From: Bacteroidales bacterium
GTDB taxonomy: Bacteria > Bacteroidota > Bacteroidia > Bacteroidales > UBA3824
DNA: 52,266 nucleotides
Reading direction: 5' to 3'
Assembly: GCA_017544805.1 (NCBI GenBank)
Contig: JAFYDK010000037.1
Span: 1-52,266, forward strand
Positions 8,505-17,930 of this stretch are shown in pieces. How positions within the stretch are numbered: the first letter of the stretch is position 1; each line of letters begins with the position of its first letter. A program made the position numbers and the translations under genes. The notes under the pieces are model-generated. The model made no database searches, had not been told where the DNA came from, and was given only the letters and a program-made list of their open reading frames with translations.

Positions 8505-8539
8505 TTTATTTTAGAGATTTTTTGTTTTTTTTACGAAAC

Positions 8540-8572
8540 GCAAAATTAAATTTTATTTTCTAATTTTACAAA
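8540..8572 (-). promoter_or_regulatory. Promoter for recN
   Basis: On the minus strand, TTTG at 8572-8569, exactly 20 bases, then TAATTTTGC at 8548-8540, an exact consensus match, 35 bases before the recN ATG. Confidence 0.7.
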
Positions 8573-8593
8573 AGGAAACTTTCAAAAAAAAAA

Positions 8594-9781
8594 TTATTTC
8601 AACAATTCCTTCAACCTTTTGTCCAACTGAGGTATTTCGGTGTTAATTTCATGCACCGTAAAGTCGGGATAAATCAAAAAGTTTGACGGAAGACTTTTAA
8701 CGCCGTAATCCAAAGCCGCCTTAGAGCCCCAACCTTTCAGATCCGAAACCGAAACCCACGGAATTTTTTGGTCCTTCAAAGCTTGTTTCCAAACCTCGTA
8801 TTTTGTGTCCAAAGCCACTTGAAAAATTGCAAAATTCTTTTTGTAATATTTCCAATACAATTTGGTTATGTTTTCCGTATTTTTTTGCGAAACATCCGAC
8901 CACGACGCCCAAAAATCTACCAAAATATATTTTCCTTTGAATTTCGATAATTTTAACGTATCACCTTTAATATTTTTCAAAGCGATTTCGGGAGCTTTCA
9001 TGCCCGAAGTTATTCTGCCCGGGACAGAGCTTTCGCCGCTTAAAGCAAGCCTTTGACGCTCCAAAAACGACACGAGTTTTTTAGTGTGGTAATTATCAGG
9101 ATAATAAGTTACTAAATTTTCGCAAACGGATTTATAAATTTCATAATCTTGTTGCGGGTCAAAAAGCGGAGTTTTCGGGGTTATGTATTGCGACAAGCAG
9201 ACGATTTGCGAAAGTGTTTTGGGATTTTCCTTCAAAAAAACCTCGGATTTCTTCCGTAACTCATTATAATTCAGATTATAAACCGAATCCAATTGATATT
9301 TTATTCCCGCTAAATTTTTGTCAGACATGGATTTCCTGAAAATCACACCCAACGAATCGGTTATTTTTTGCATTTTTCTTAACCGATTGATTATATGACA
9401 AATATCCTCACTCTCGGGAGAATTTTTAACGTCATAAAACGAAGCATAATCTCTGTCAGTGCTGCTTATAATTATCTCTTGACAAGTATCGGGAACAAGT
9501 GTTATTTGCTCATCAGAGCCGGAAAAATGCAAAACGAAAAAATCCGGCTTTGAAACCACACCTCTCAACACGAAATTACCGTTTTGGTCTACGAGTGCCG
9601 AATCAATAAATTCCAAGCCCGATTCTTGGACGTGCTTTAGATAAGCGGTATCGCCTTCCAAACCTTTAAAACAGCCTTTAACGCTGAAACTCAAATCTTT
9701 AGTTTCGTTTTTAGGATTTACGCATGCCTGAAAAAAGAACAAAACTAATGCAACAAAATATAAACGTTTCAAAAATTTCAT
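8594..9781 (-). CDS. TlpA-like thioredoxin-fold lipoprotein with DUF4369-like domain, redox cysteines absent
   Basis: A 395-residue lipoprotein (hydrophobic VALVLFFFQAC, Cys at residue 20). Residues about 30-130 resemble the DUF4369 beta-sandwich that precedes TlpA-like domains in Bacteroidota; a helical linker follows; residues about 255-395 form an AhpC/TSA-type thioredoxin fold (GMKAPEIALKNIKGDTLKL, then VDFWASWSDVSQKN, later SLPSNFLIYPDF). Where TlpA proteins have a CxxC after WASW, this one has SDVS (about residues 295-298), so it should not act as a disulfide oxidoreductase. The ATG at 9781 is preferred over the one at 9796 because it begins directly at the signal peptide. A GTTG-N20-TATTTTTGC promoter lies at 9839-9807. 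Confidence 0.85.
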   Translation of the reverse strand: MKFLKRLYFVALVLFFFQACVNPKNETKDLSFSVKGCFKGLEGDTAYLKHVQESGLEFIDSALVDQNGNFVLRGVVSKPDFFVLHFSGSDEQITLVPDTCQEIIISSTDRDYASFYDVKNSPESEDICHIINRLRKMQKITDSLGVIFRKSMSDKNLAGIKYQLDSVYNLNYNELRKKSEVFLKENPKTLSQIVCLSQYITPKTPLFDPQQDYEIYKSVCENLVTYYPDNYHTKKLVSFLERQRLALSGESSVPGRITSGMKAPEIALKNIKGDTLKLSKFKGKYILVDFWASWSDVSQKNTENITKLYWKYYKKNFAIFQVALDTKYEVWKQALKDQKIPWVSVSDLKGWGSKAALDYGVKSLPSNFLIYPDFTVHEINTEIPQLDKRLKELLK

Positions 9782-9936
9782 TATCTTTATTTCCATATTT
9801 TACAGCGCAAAAATAACTAAAAAAAACATCAACAGCAACATTTTTTATATGTGATACGAGAAAAAATAATTAAATATTTCAAAAAGTTTTATTACTTTTG
9901 CCCCCGAATTTTAATAAACTTTTTTAAGGAAACAAA

Positions 9937-10467
9937 ATGGTAGTTTTAGAAGTATTTACTGAAATATTAAAATATGTACTGCCTTCATTGGTAGTTTTGG
10001 CGGCTACGTATTTGATAAACAAGCAATTTTTTGACAGAGACAAAGAAAATCAAAAAATTGAATTAGCCACTGCAAATACAAAAATCGTTACCCCGATACG
10101 TCTTGCGGCATACGAAAGGTTAGTGCTTTTGTTGGAGAGAATCAACCCGCAAAACCTTGTTGTAAGGGTAACACAGCCCGGAATGACGGCTTTGGAATTG
10201 CAAAGAGACCTTTTAACGACTATCAGAGCGGAATACGAACACAATTTATCGCAACAGATTTACGTATCGGCAAACGCATGGAAAGCCGTTGTTGATGTAA
10301 AAGAATTTGTAACTCAAATCGTCAATCAAGCCGCTCAAACCGTTGAAATAGATGCAAAATCTTCCGAACTCGGCAAAAAAATAGTTGAAATTTATGCCGG
10401 ACAAACCTCAGACCCGATTGCTCTTGCCATCGAGGTTTTAAAATCGGAAATAACTATAATTTTTTAA
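9937..10467 (+). CDS. Conserved membrane-anchored protein, function unknown
   Basis: A 176-residue protein with one N-terminal transmembrane segment (about residues 8-27, KYVLPSLVVLAATYLI) and a predicted helical cytoplasmic domain. The stretch TPIRLAAYERLVLLLERINP looks well conserved and resembles a Bacteroidota family of unannotated small membrane proteins. A -7 box TACTTTTGC lies at 9893-9901. It is followed after 4 bases by an FKBP gene, so it may share its transcript. No enzymatic motif is visible. Confidence 0.75.
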   Translation: MVVLEVFTEILKYVLPSLVVLAATYLINKQFFDRDKENQKIELATANTKIVTPIRLAAYERLVLLLERINPQNLVVRVTQPGMTALELQRDLLTTIRAEYEHNLSQQIYVSANAWKAVVDVKEFVTQIVNQAAQTVEIDAKSSELGKKIVEIYAGQTSDPIALAIEVLKSEITIIF

Positions 10468-10471
10468 CAAT

Positions 10472-11203
10472 ATGAAAAGATTTTTTTTATCGGCAGCCTT
10501 GATTTTGGCACTCGGCACTCAAACCTTTGCACAAAAATATTTTGACAAAGCAAAAGTAAAAACTACAAATGATTCGCTTAGTTACAGCCTCGGATATATG
10601 TTGTCACAAAACCTTATAGGTGAAGGCGTTACTGACTATGACCCTGTTTTGATAGGCAAAGCATTCAAAGACAGCAAAGAAAACGGTTCGCCCCTTATGA
10701 CAATTGAAGAATGTAAAGAAGTGCTCAGAGTTTTCTTTGAAAAAAAAGAAACAGAATTGAAAGAAAGCCAGTTAGCCAAAGAAAAAGAATTTCTTGAGGC
10801 TAACGCTAAAAAAGAAGGTGTAAAAGTTACTGAATCAGGACTTCAATACAAAGTTTTGAAAGAAGGTCGCGAAAACGGTAAAACTCCCGGCGATAGCGAC
10901 AACGTAAAAATTCATTACGAAGGTCGTCTGATTGACGGTTCGGTTTTCGACACAAGTTACGACAGCGAAGAACCCGCAGAATTAGGAATGGAATATATCA
11001 TTCCGGGTATGCAGGAGGCTTTGAAACTGATGAAAGAAGGTGCTGAATATACTTTTTACATTCCTCAAAATTTAGGCTACGGAGAGTATTCTCCGGGTGA
11101 GAGTTTACCGGCATATTCAACGTTAATTTTTGATATTGAATTAGTTAGCGTAGAACCTCAACCCGAAGACGAAGACGAAGACTCGGATTCCAAAGAAGAT
11201 TAA
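10472..11203 (+). CDS. FKBP-type peptidyl-prolyl isomerase, periplasmic
   Basis: A 243-residue exported prolyl isomerase. It has a signal peptide (FFLSAALILALGTQTFA, cleavage near residue 20), an N-terminal helical FKBP_N dimerisation domain (about 22-120, beginning with the NDSLSYSLGYMLSQNL motif), and a C-terminal FKBP domain (about 125-228) with the motifs VKIHYEGRLIDGSVFDTSY and GYGEYSPG. The tail is strongly acidic (EDEDEDSDSKED). It should assist folding of envelope proteins. It is the first of two tandem FKBPs, 27 bases apart; the second is a lipoprotein. Confidence 0.93.
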   Translation: MKRFFLSAALILALGTQTFAQKYFDKAKVKTTNDSLSYSLGYMLSQNLIGEGVTDYDPVLIGKAFKDSKENGSPLMTIEECKEVLRVFFEKKETELKESQLAKEKEFLEANAKKEGVKVTESGLQYKVLKEGRENGKTPGDSDNVKIHYEGRLIDGSVFDTSYDSEEPAELGMEYIIPGMQEALKLMKEGAEYTFYIPQNLGYGEYSPGESLPAYSTLIFDIELVSVEPQPEDEDEDSDSKED

Positions 11204-11230
11204 TCATAAAAAAAAACACAAATAAACGAA

Positions 11231-11974
11231 ATGAAAAAAATAACTTCGGTTTTAACGGCATCAGCAATTATTGCCGCTAATATGTTTGCATCATGCCAAA
11301 GCAATCAATGCGGCAATGCAAAAGCTAATTTGAAAAACGCCACTGACTCGGCAAGTTACGCAATAGGTTATCTTGAAGGTACTAATATGCAGGAACAATT
11401 TTCTGAAATTGACCTCAACAATTTTATCGCCGGTCTTAACGACGCTCTGAAAAAAGATACCGTTAATGCAAAATTCAAAGATCCTCAAACAGCAATGATG
11501 TTTTTCAGAGGCTACATGACGGGAAAAGCTAAAAAAGTAGCTGAAGAAAATCTTGCAAAATCAAATGCGTTTTTGGAAGAAAACAAGAAAAAAGAAGGCG
11601 TTATCACCACTGAAAGCGGTTTGCAATACCAAATTTTGCAAGAAGGCACCGGTGCACAAGCTACTATCGATGACGAAGTTGAATGTCATTATAAAGGTAC
11701 TTTGATTGACGGAACCGTTTTTGACAGCACTGAACAACACGGTGGACAACCTGCAAAATTTCCTTTAAGAGGAGTTATTCAAGGTTGGCAAGAGGGTATT
11801 CCTCTTATGAAAGTAGGTGCAAAATACAGATTTTTCATTCCGCCTTCATTAGGTTACGGTGAAAACGTACGTCCGGGCGGTGTTATCAAACCTAACGACG
11901 CTTTGATTTTTGACGTAGAGCTTCTTCAAGTTATCAAACCCGAAGAAAAACCTGCCGACAATAAGAAAAAATAA
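11231..11974 (+). CDS. FKBP-type peptidyl-prolyl isomerase, lipoprotein
   Basis: A 247-residue paralogue of the preceding gene. The signal ends in a lipobox-like FASC with Cys at residue 22, so it is probably lipid anchored. FKBP_N helical domain at about 35-130 (TDSASYAIGYLEG), FKBP catalytic domain at about 135-235 (VECHYKGTLIDGTVFDS, then GYGENVRPGG, then LIFDVELL). Tandem duplication followed by divergence of the targeting signal is likely. Tail is charged (KPEEKPADNKKK). Confidence 0.93.
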   Translation: MKKITSVLTASAIIAANMFASCQSNQCGNAKANLKNATDSASYAIGYLEGTNMQEQFSEIDLNNFIAGLNDALKKDTVNAKFKDPQTAMMFFRGYMTGKAKKVAEENLAKSNAFLEENKKKEGVITTESGLQYQILQEGTGAQATIDDEVECHYKGTLIDGTVFDSTEQHGGQPAKFPLRGVIQGWQEGIPLMKVGAKYRFFIPPSLGYGENVRPGGVIKPNDALIFDVELLQVIKPEEKPADNKKK

Positions 11975-12009
11975 TAATTTTTTGAAAACACAAAAAAATT
12001 TTTAGGAAA

Positions 12010-12348
12010 ATGGCATTAGAAATAGAAGGCAAAATCGTCAAAATATTTCCTCAACGTTCCGGCGAAGGAAATAACGGCACGTGGACTTCGCAAGATTTCA
12101 TGATCGAGGTTCCGGGCAATTATCCGACCAAGGCAGCTTTTGACGATTTCAATAATGCAGCCGGGTTACAGTCGTTTCAAGTCGGCGACATGGTAAAAGT
12201 GTCGTTTAATATTCGTTCCAACGAGTGGCAAGGCAAGTACATCACCTCTTTGCGTGCATGGAGAATCGAAAAGCTCGGCGGCAACACAAGCAACGACAAC
12301 GGCGGTACACAGCAAACCTCTTCCTCAAACGAGACTATACCGTTTTAA
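12010..12348 (+). CDS. DUF3127-like small protein with SSB-like C-terminal tip (copy 1)
   Basis: A 112-residue protein beginning MALEIEGKIVKIFPQ, which I recall as the DUF3127 family. Residues about 1-90 look like a five-stranded OB-type barrel (GKIVKI, then SQDFMIEV, FQVGDMVKVSFNIRSNEW, YITSLRAWRIEKL). A Gly/Asn/Thr/Ser-rich linker follows and the protein ends ETIPF. A flexible linker plus a terminal (D/E)xIPF/LPF tip is the layout of bacterial single-stranded DNA-binding protein. It lies in tandem with a paralogue. Single-stranded DNA or RNA binding is an inference, not a demonstrated role. Confidence 0.8.
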   Translation: MALEIEGKIVKIFPQRSGEGNNGTWTSQDFMIEVPGNYPTKAAFDDFNNAAGLQSFQVGDMVKVSFNIRSNEWQGKYITSLRAWRIEKLGGNTSNDNGGTQQTSSSNETIPF

Positions 12349-12383
12349 AAACAATGTTTAACTTTTTAAAATAAACGAAAAAA

Positions 12384-12782
12384 ATGGCATTAGAAGTAGA
12401 AGGAAAGTTCATAAAAGCCTTAGACCCTGTATCGGGCGAAAAAAACGGCAAAAAATGGAGCAAACAGTTTTTTGTCATCGAACAATTCGGACAATATCCT
12501 ACGCCTGCTCAGTTTCAGGTTTGGAACGATAGAATAAACCTTGCGCAGTTCAACGAAGGCGACAGCGTAAAAGTTTCATTCGATATTAACAGCCGCGAAT
12601 GGCAGGATAGGGTTTACACAGACTTAACGGCTTTCCGTGTAGACAAGACGAATGGTGATGTATCTAATAATAACACTCAAACAAACGGTACACAACCACA
12701 AAGTCAAACGGCAACGGTTCAACCTCCCACAGCCCCCGTTGAGCAACCTAAAGCCGAAGGTGCTGACGATTTACCGTTCTAA
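12384..12782 (+). CDS. DUF3127-like small protein with SSB-like C-terminal tip (copy 2)
   Basis: A 132-residue paralogue of the preceding gene, 35 bases downstream (MALEVEGKFIKALDP, then KQFFVIEQFGQYPTPAQFQ, then VKVSFDINSREW and YTDLTAFRVDK). After about residue 92 comes a Gln/Thr/Pro-rich disordered linker and the terminus EGADDLPF, nearly identical in form to the SSB tip DDIPF that recruits repair and replication proteins. The two copies differ mainly in linker length and composition. It is followed by a bidirectional hairpin terminator. Confidence 0.8.
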   Translation: MALEVEGKFIKALDPVSGEKNGKKWSKQFFVIEQFGQYPTPAQFQVWNDRINLAQFNEGDSVKVSFDINSREWQDRVYTDLTAFRVDKTNGDVSNNNTQTNGTQPQSQTATVQPPTAPVEQPKAEGADDLPF

Positions 12783-12810
12783 TTTTTTTTAGAACATAAA
12801 ACAAAAAATA

Positions 12811-12844
12811 AAATCCGTGAACGAAATTTTTCATTCACGGATTT
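12811..12844. terminator. Bidirectional hairpin terminator
   Basis: Arms 12811-12825 and 12830-12844 pair over 15 positions with one mismatch and a 4-base loop, flanked by T-rich sequence on both sides. It separates the convergent DUF3127-like gene and the oxoamine synthase gene. Confidence 0.75.
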
Positions 12845-12867
12845 ATTTTATGAAAAAACAAGAGGTA

Positions 12868-14193
12868 CTAAAATTCTACTTTTCCTGATTTCAACATTGT
12901 CCAAGGATCAACCTTGTCGGCTTTGTATTTGCCTGCATCGAGTTTTGCCTTGCAAGCCTTGAAAGCAGCAATCGTTCTGTCTACTTGTTCCAATGTATGA
13001 GAAGCCGTCGGAATAACTCTAAACATAACAGTTCCTTTAGGAACAACGGGATAAACCACGATTGAACAGAAAATTCCGTAATTTTCTCTCAAATCCAAAA
13101 GCAAGTTAGTAGCCTCAGCCGTACATTCAACGTCAGAAGCATTCGGATCACCGTGCATATAAACAGGAGTTACAGGCGATTGAGTTTTACCTATATCAAA
13201 ACCTTCTTTCTTGAAACCATCCTGAATAGCATTAACAATTTTCCAAAGATTTTCTCTGTATTTCGGATTTTGTTCAATAAGGTCAAGACGTTTTAAATGA
13301 CCTACAACCATAGGTAGCGGCAATGATTTAGCATAAATCTGTGAACGGAGATTCATTCTCAAGAAGTCGATAACGTTTCTCGGACCTGAAATAAATCCGC
13401 CTATACCAGCCATAGCTTTAGCAAAAGTAGCGAAATACAAATCCACTTTGTCTTGAACGCCGAAATGTTCACCCGTACCGCCACCGTTAGGACCCATAGT
13501 ACCAAAACCATGAGCATCGTCAATCAAAAGGCGGAATTGATATTTATCTTTCAAATCGGTAATACCTTTCAAGTTACCCAAATCGCCGGCCATACCGAAA
13601 ACGCCTTCGGTGATAACTAAAATAGAACCACCCGTTTCAGCAACTTTTTTGGTTGCTCTTTGAAGCATAATTTCAAGTTTAGCCATATCGTTGTGAGGGA
13701 AAACGTAACTCATTTTCTCGCCGCCGCATTTTGATTTATGAAGGAAAATACCGTCCATAATACAAGCATGAGCCTCATAATCGTAAACGATAACATCGTT
13801 TCTATCAACGATAGAATCAATAATAGAAACCATAGCCTGATAACCGAAGTTTACCACAAAAGCGGCTTCTTTTTTGGCGTGAGCGGCCAATCTACGCTCC
13901 AATTCCTCATGCAAAACAGTCTGACCAGACATCATTCTTGCACCCATAGGAGCTGCAAGACCATATTTAGCTGCGCCTTCAGCATCGGCTTTACGAACTT
14001 CCGGGTCGTTAGCCAAACCAAGATAATTATTTAAAGACCAGTTCAATACGGGTTTTACGCCGAAAGGTGTTCTAAAATTCATTTCGGGACCGATTTCGCC
14101 TTCCAACTTCGGAAACATGAAATAACCGTCACCGCCGGCCTGATATTTACCAAGGTCGGTAACCTTTTTTACTACTTTTTCAAATAAATCCAC
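12868..14193 (-). CDS. Alpha-oxoamine synthase family PLP enzyme
   Basis: A 441-residue PLP-dependent enzyme of the family that includes serine palmitoyltransferase, AMP/KBL (glycine C-acetyltransferase), BioF and HemA. It shows LNWSLNNYLGLANDPEV near residue 50, the cofactor-stacking His in EAHACIMDG (H142), the PLP-binding Asp/His in IDDAHGFGTMG (D226, H228) and the Schiff-base lysine in ATFAKAMAGIGGF (K259). Bacteroidota make sphingolipids and carry this ~400-440 residue subfamily, so an acyl-CoA:amino acid condensation is likely, but the exact substrate (serine, glycine or other) cannot be fixed here. It is monocistronic. A -7 box TATCTTTGC lies upstream (14246-14238). Confidence 0.88.
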   Translation of the reverse strand: MDLFEKVVKKVTDLGKYQAGGDGYFMFPKLEGEIGPEMNFRTPFGVKPVLNWSLNNYLGLANDPEVRKADAEGAAKYGLAAPMGARMMSGQTVLHEELERRLAAHAKKEAAFVVNFGYQAMVSIIDSIVDRNDVIVYDYEAHACIMDGIFLHKSKCGGEKMSYVFPHNDMAKLEIMLQRATKKVAETGGSILVITEGVFGMAGDLGNLKGITDLKDKYQFRLLIDDAHGFGTMGPNGGGTGEHFGVQDKVDLYFATFAKAMAGIGGFISGPRNVIDFLRMNLRSQIYAKSLPLPMVVGHLKRLDLIEQNPKYRENLWKIVNAIQDGFKKEGFDIGKTQSPVTPVYMHGDPNASDVECTAEATNLLLDLRENYGIFCSIVVYPVVPKGTVMFRVIPTASHTLEQVDRTIAAFKACKAKLDAGKYKADKVDPWTMLKSGKVEF

Positions 14194-14309
14194 GATATTT
14201 TATATTTTATAGTTAATCTTAAAGAAAATTTATCACGGCAAAGATAATAATAATATTTATCAGTCATAACAAAAATGTATTTTTTAACAAAAAAAACTTT
14301 CGGAAAAAA

Positions 14310-14342
14310 TTTGTGTAATTCAAAAAAAAGAATTAAATTTGC
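14310..14342 (+). promoter_or_regulatory. Promoter for rpsP-rimM
   Basis: TTTG at 14310-14313, exactly 20 bases, then TAAATTTGC at 14334-14342, both exact matches to the Bacteroidota sigma-A consensus. The rpsP ATG is 46 bases further on. This is one of the cleanest promoters in the window, fitting a highly expressed ribosomal protein gene. Confidence 0.8.
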
Positions 14343-14388
14343 GGCCGAAAATTTTATTAATTAATACACAAAAAATTACAAAAAGAAA

Positions 14389-14937
14389 ATGCCTGTTAAA
14401 ATTAGATTAGCAAGACAAGGTAAAAAGGGCTACGCACACTATGCAATAGTGATTGCCGACTCAAGAGCGCCACGTGATGGCCGATTCGTAGAAAAAATAG
14501 GAACTTACAATCCTAACACAGTACCCCAGCAAGTTGATATTAAATTCGACAGAGCTTTGTATTGGGTACAAACAGGCGCTCAGCCTACCGATACTTGCAG
14601 AACATTGCTCTCTATGAAGGGTGTATTGTTGAAAGACCACTTGCTCAGAGGCGTTAAGAAAGGTGCTTTGACTGAAGAACAAGTTGAAGCTAAATTCTCT
14701 GCTTGGGTAAAAGCTAAAGAAGAAAAACTCAACGCTAAAAAAGCTGCTAAAGAAAACGAAAAGAAAGAAAAAGCTGCTAAAAACCTCGCTGCTGAAACAA
14801 AAGTAAAAGAGGCTAAACAAGAGGCTTTGAACAAAAAGAAAGCTGAAGCTGAGGCTGCTGCAAAAGCACAAGCTGAAGAAGCTAAAGCTCAAGAAACTTC
14901 AGAAGAAACCGCTACTGATGAAGCTAAAGCTGAATAA
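14389..14937 (+). CDS. rpsP: 30S ribosomal protein S16 with long C-terminal extension
   Basis: Residues about 1-80 are a normal S16 ([31 protein letters not shown], then KIGTYNPNT), a small-subunit assembly protein. Residues about 85-182 form an extra tail almost entirely of Lys, Ala and Glu, predicted helical or coiled coil, turning acidic at the end ([10 protein letters not shown]). Extended S16 proteins occur in Bacteroidota, but the ~100-residue tail doubles the usual length. The final 20 bases overlap the start of rimM. Confidence 0.95.
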   Translation: MPVKIRLARQGKKGYAHYAIVIADSRAPRDGRFVEKIGTYNPNTVPQQVDIKFDRALYWVQTGAQPTDTCRTLLSMKGVLLKDHLLRGVKKGALTEEQVEAKFSAWVKAKEEKLNAKKAAKENEKKEKAAKNLAAETKVKEAKQEALNKKKAEAEAAAKAQAEEAKAQETSEETATDEAKAE

Positions 14938-15475
14938 ATACTTCGATAAAGCCCTGCTCACTGAGTTTGGGACAATCGCTGCATTTAAAGGCACATTAGG
15001 GGATATTGTGTTGAAACCGCAATCTCCCGATTATGAAATTAATGAAACGGAACCGATGCTCGTCGAAATAGACGGGTATCTGGTTCCTTTTTTTATAGAA
15101 GAAGACTCTGTTTTTTATTCCAAAAACGGAGATATTTCGCTGAAATTCGATACTATAAATTCCAATTCCGAAACCGTAAATCTCATCGGTAAAAAAGTTT
15201 TCGTATCAACCGAAGATTTAATTATCAACGAAGAAGAGGACTCTAATGAGGAATTCAAATACATAAACTACGATGTTTATGATCAAACAGACAAATTGTT
15301 AGGTAAAATAACCGACATTGATGACATTCCGGGCAATCCGCTTCTTATAATCCACGATTCGTTTGAAAACGAAATCCTCATTCCCGTAAACGCAGCCGAG
15401 ATTTTGGACGAAAACGAAATCATCAAAACCATCAAAATATCTATCCCTGAAGGCCTTTTAACAATTAACAATTAA
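14918..15475 (+). CDS. rimM: Ribosome maturation factor RimM
   Basis: A 185-residue 16S rRNA processing factor that binds the 30S head. The N-terminal RimM barrel begins [18 protein letters not shown] and the C-terminal PRC-barrel domain includes [27 protein letters not shown]. It starts inside the 3' end of rpsP in another frame (20-base overlap), so it is probably translationally coupled; no better start exists downstream. The last residues (LLTINN) and stop codon are made by the heptamer repeat array starting at 15459. Confidence 0.9.
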   Translation: MKLKLNKYFDKALLTEFGTIAAFKGTLGDIVLKPQSPDYEINETEPMLVEIDGYLVPFFIEEDSVFYSKNGDISLKFDTINSNSETVNLIGKKVFVSTEDLIINEEEDSNEEFKYINYDVYDQTDKLLGKITDIDDIPGNPLLIIHDSFENEILIPVNAAEILDENEIIKTIKISIPEGLLTINN

Positions 15476-15509
15476 CAATTGACAATTGACAATTGTCAAT
15501 TAAAAATTG
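15459..15509. repeat. Heptamer tandem repeat array
   Basis: Seven 7-bp units in a row: three TAACAAT, two TGACAAT, one TGTCAAT and one TAAAAAT, ending in TG. The first units encode the C-terminus and stop codon of rimM. Heptameric arrays of this composition are recalled as a widespread class of short tandem repeats in bacterial intergenic DNA. Internal self-complementarity (CAATTG) also allows small hairpins. Confidence 0.85.
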
Positions 15510-15558
15510 AAAAATTTGTGAAAGGAGAAGGAAAGATTAAGAAAAAAAAAACAAAAAA

Positions 15559-16083
15559 ATGTTGCTGAAAAATTCCGTTGTGTATCTTAGGGCATTGGAG
15601 CCGGAAGATATTGATTTATTGTATTTTTGGGAAAATAATACCGATATTTGGAAAGTGAGTTCCACGATTATGCCGTTTTCAAAATTCACATTAACAAATT
15701 ATGTCATGGAAGAAAGCCAAAAAGATATTTTTGAGGCACGACAATTAAGGCTCGTTATCGTAGAAACCACATCCGACAAAACAGTAGGTCTTTTGGATTT
15801 GTTTGAATTTGAACCGATTGACCAAAGAGGCTCACTCGGAATTATGATAAACGAAAACGCTGACCGTCAGAAAGGTTTCGCAAAAAACGCACTTCTATTA
15901 TTTGAAGAATATTGCAAAAAAATTCTAAACCTCCATCAACTTTACGCCCGCACCGATACGGACAATTTAGCAGCAAAAGCCCTCTTTGAAAGTTGCGGTT
16001 ACGAAAACTGCGGTTGCCTAAAACATTGGCACAGAAACCAAGACGGCTGGAAAGATCAATTAGAATTTCAAAAAATATTATAA
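15559..16083 (+). CDS. GNAT family N-acetyltransferase
   Basis: A 174-residue acetyltransferase of the GNAT fold, RimJ/SpeG-like: YLRALEPEDIDLLYFWEN at the start, the acetyl-CoA-binding region around IMINENADRQKGFAKNALLL (about residues 96-115) and the LYARTDTDNLAAKALFESCGY segment near the end. The usual Q/RxxGxG/A loop is present as RQKGFA. The substrate (polyamine, ribosomal N-terminus or small molecule) cannot be told. It ends at a hairpin shared with the convergent ABC-F gene. Confidence 0.88.
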   Translation: MLLKNSVVYLRALEPEDIDLLYFWENNTDIWKVSSTIMPFSKFTLTNYVMEESQKDIFEARQLRLVIVETTSDKTVGLLDLFEFEPIDQRGSLGIMINENADRQKGFAKNALLLFEEYCKKILNLHQLYARTDTDNLAAKALFESCGYENCGCLKHWHRNQDGWKDQLEFQKIL

Positions 16084-16087
16084 AAAA

Positions 16088-16111
16088 AACCGCCACTAAA
16101 AAAGGGCGGTT
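16088..16111. terminator. Hairpin terminator between GNAT and ABC-F genes
   Basis: AACCGCC at 16088-16094 pairs with GGCGGTT at 16105-16111 around a short A-rich loop. It sits between two convergent stop codons and is preceded by an A run, so it can serve the minus-strand gene as well. Confidence 0.65.
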
Positions 16112-16117
16112 CATTAT

Positions 16118-17737
<1,620 letters not shown>

Positions 17738-17764
17738 TTAATGTCTTTTTTAAGAAATTTCAGT

Positions 17765-17797
17765 GCAAAGTTAAGAAATAAATTGCTGATTATCAAA
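17765..17797 (-). promoter_or_regulatory. Promoter for the ABC-F gene
   Basis: On the minus strand, TTTG at 17797-17794, exactly 20 bases, then TAACTTTGC at 17773-17765, 27 bases before the ATG. Confidence 0.7.
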
Positions 17798-17930
17798 AAA
17801 AATGGCAGAAAAATAAAAAAATAAAAAAAATGAAAAACTCCTTAAAAAAAAATGTAATTGCCAACGCCCGAAATGTTTTTTTCAAGACCTTAAAACCTTA
17901 ATTTTGCTTTTAGAAAAAAAACATTACATT

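Noticed and set aside
14461..14892. Long open frame on the minus strand opposite rpsP (143 residues, Phe/Ser-rich)
   Set aside because: It mirrors the Lys/Ala/Glu-rich S16 tail; composition and lack of a start signal show it is an antisense shadow.
15459..15509. CRISPR array
   Set aside because: Units are 7 bp with no spacers and no cas genes nearby; it is a simple tandem repeat.
17738..17930. Possible small RNA in the AT-rich gap before the secreted hydrolase gene
   Set aside because: Contains only poly-A tracts and two promoters; no terminator hairpin or conserved RNA motif.
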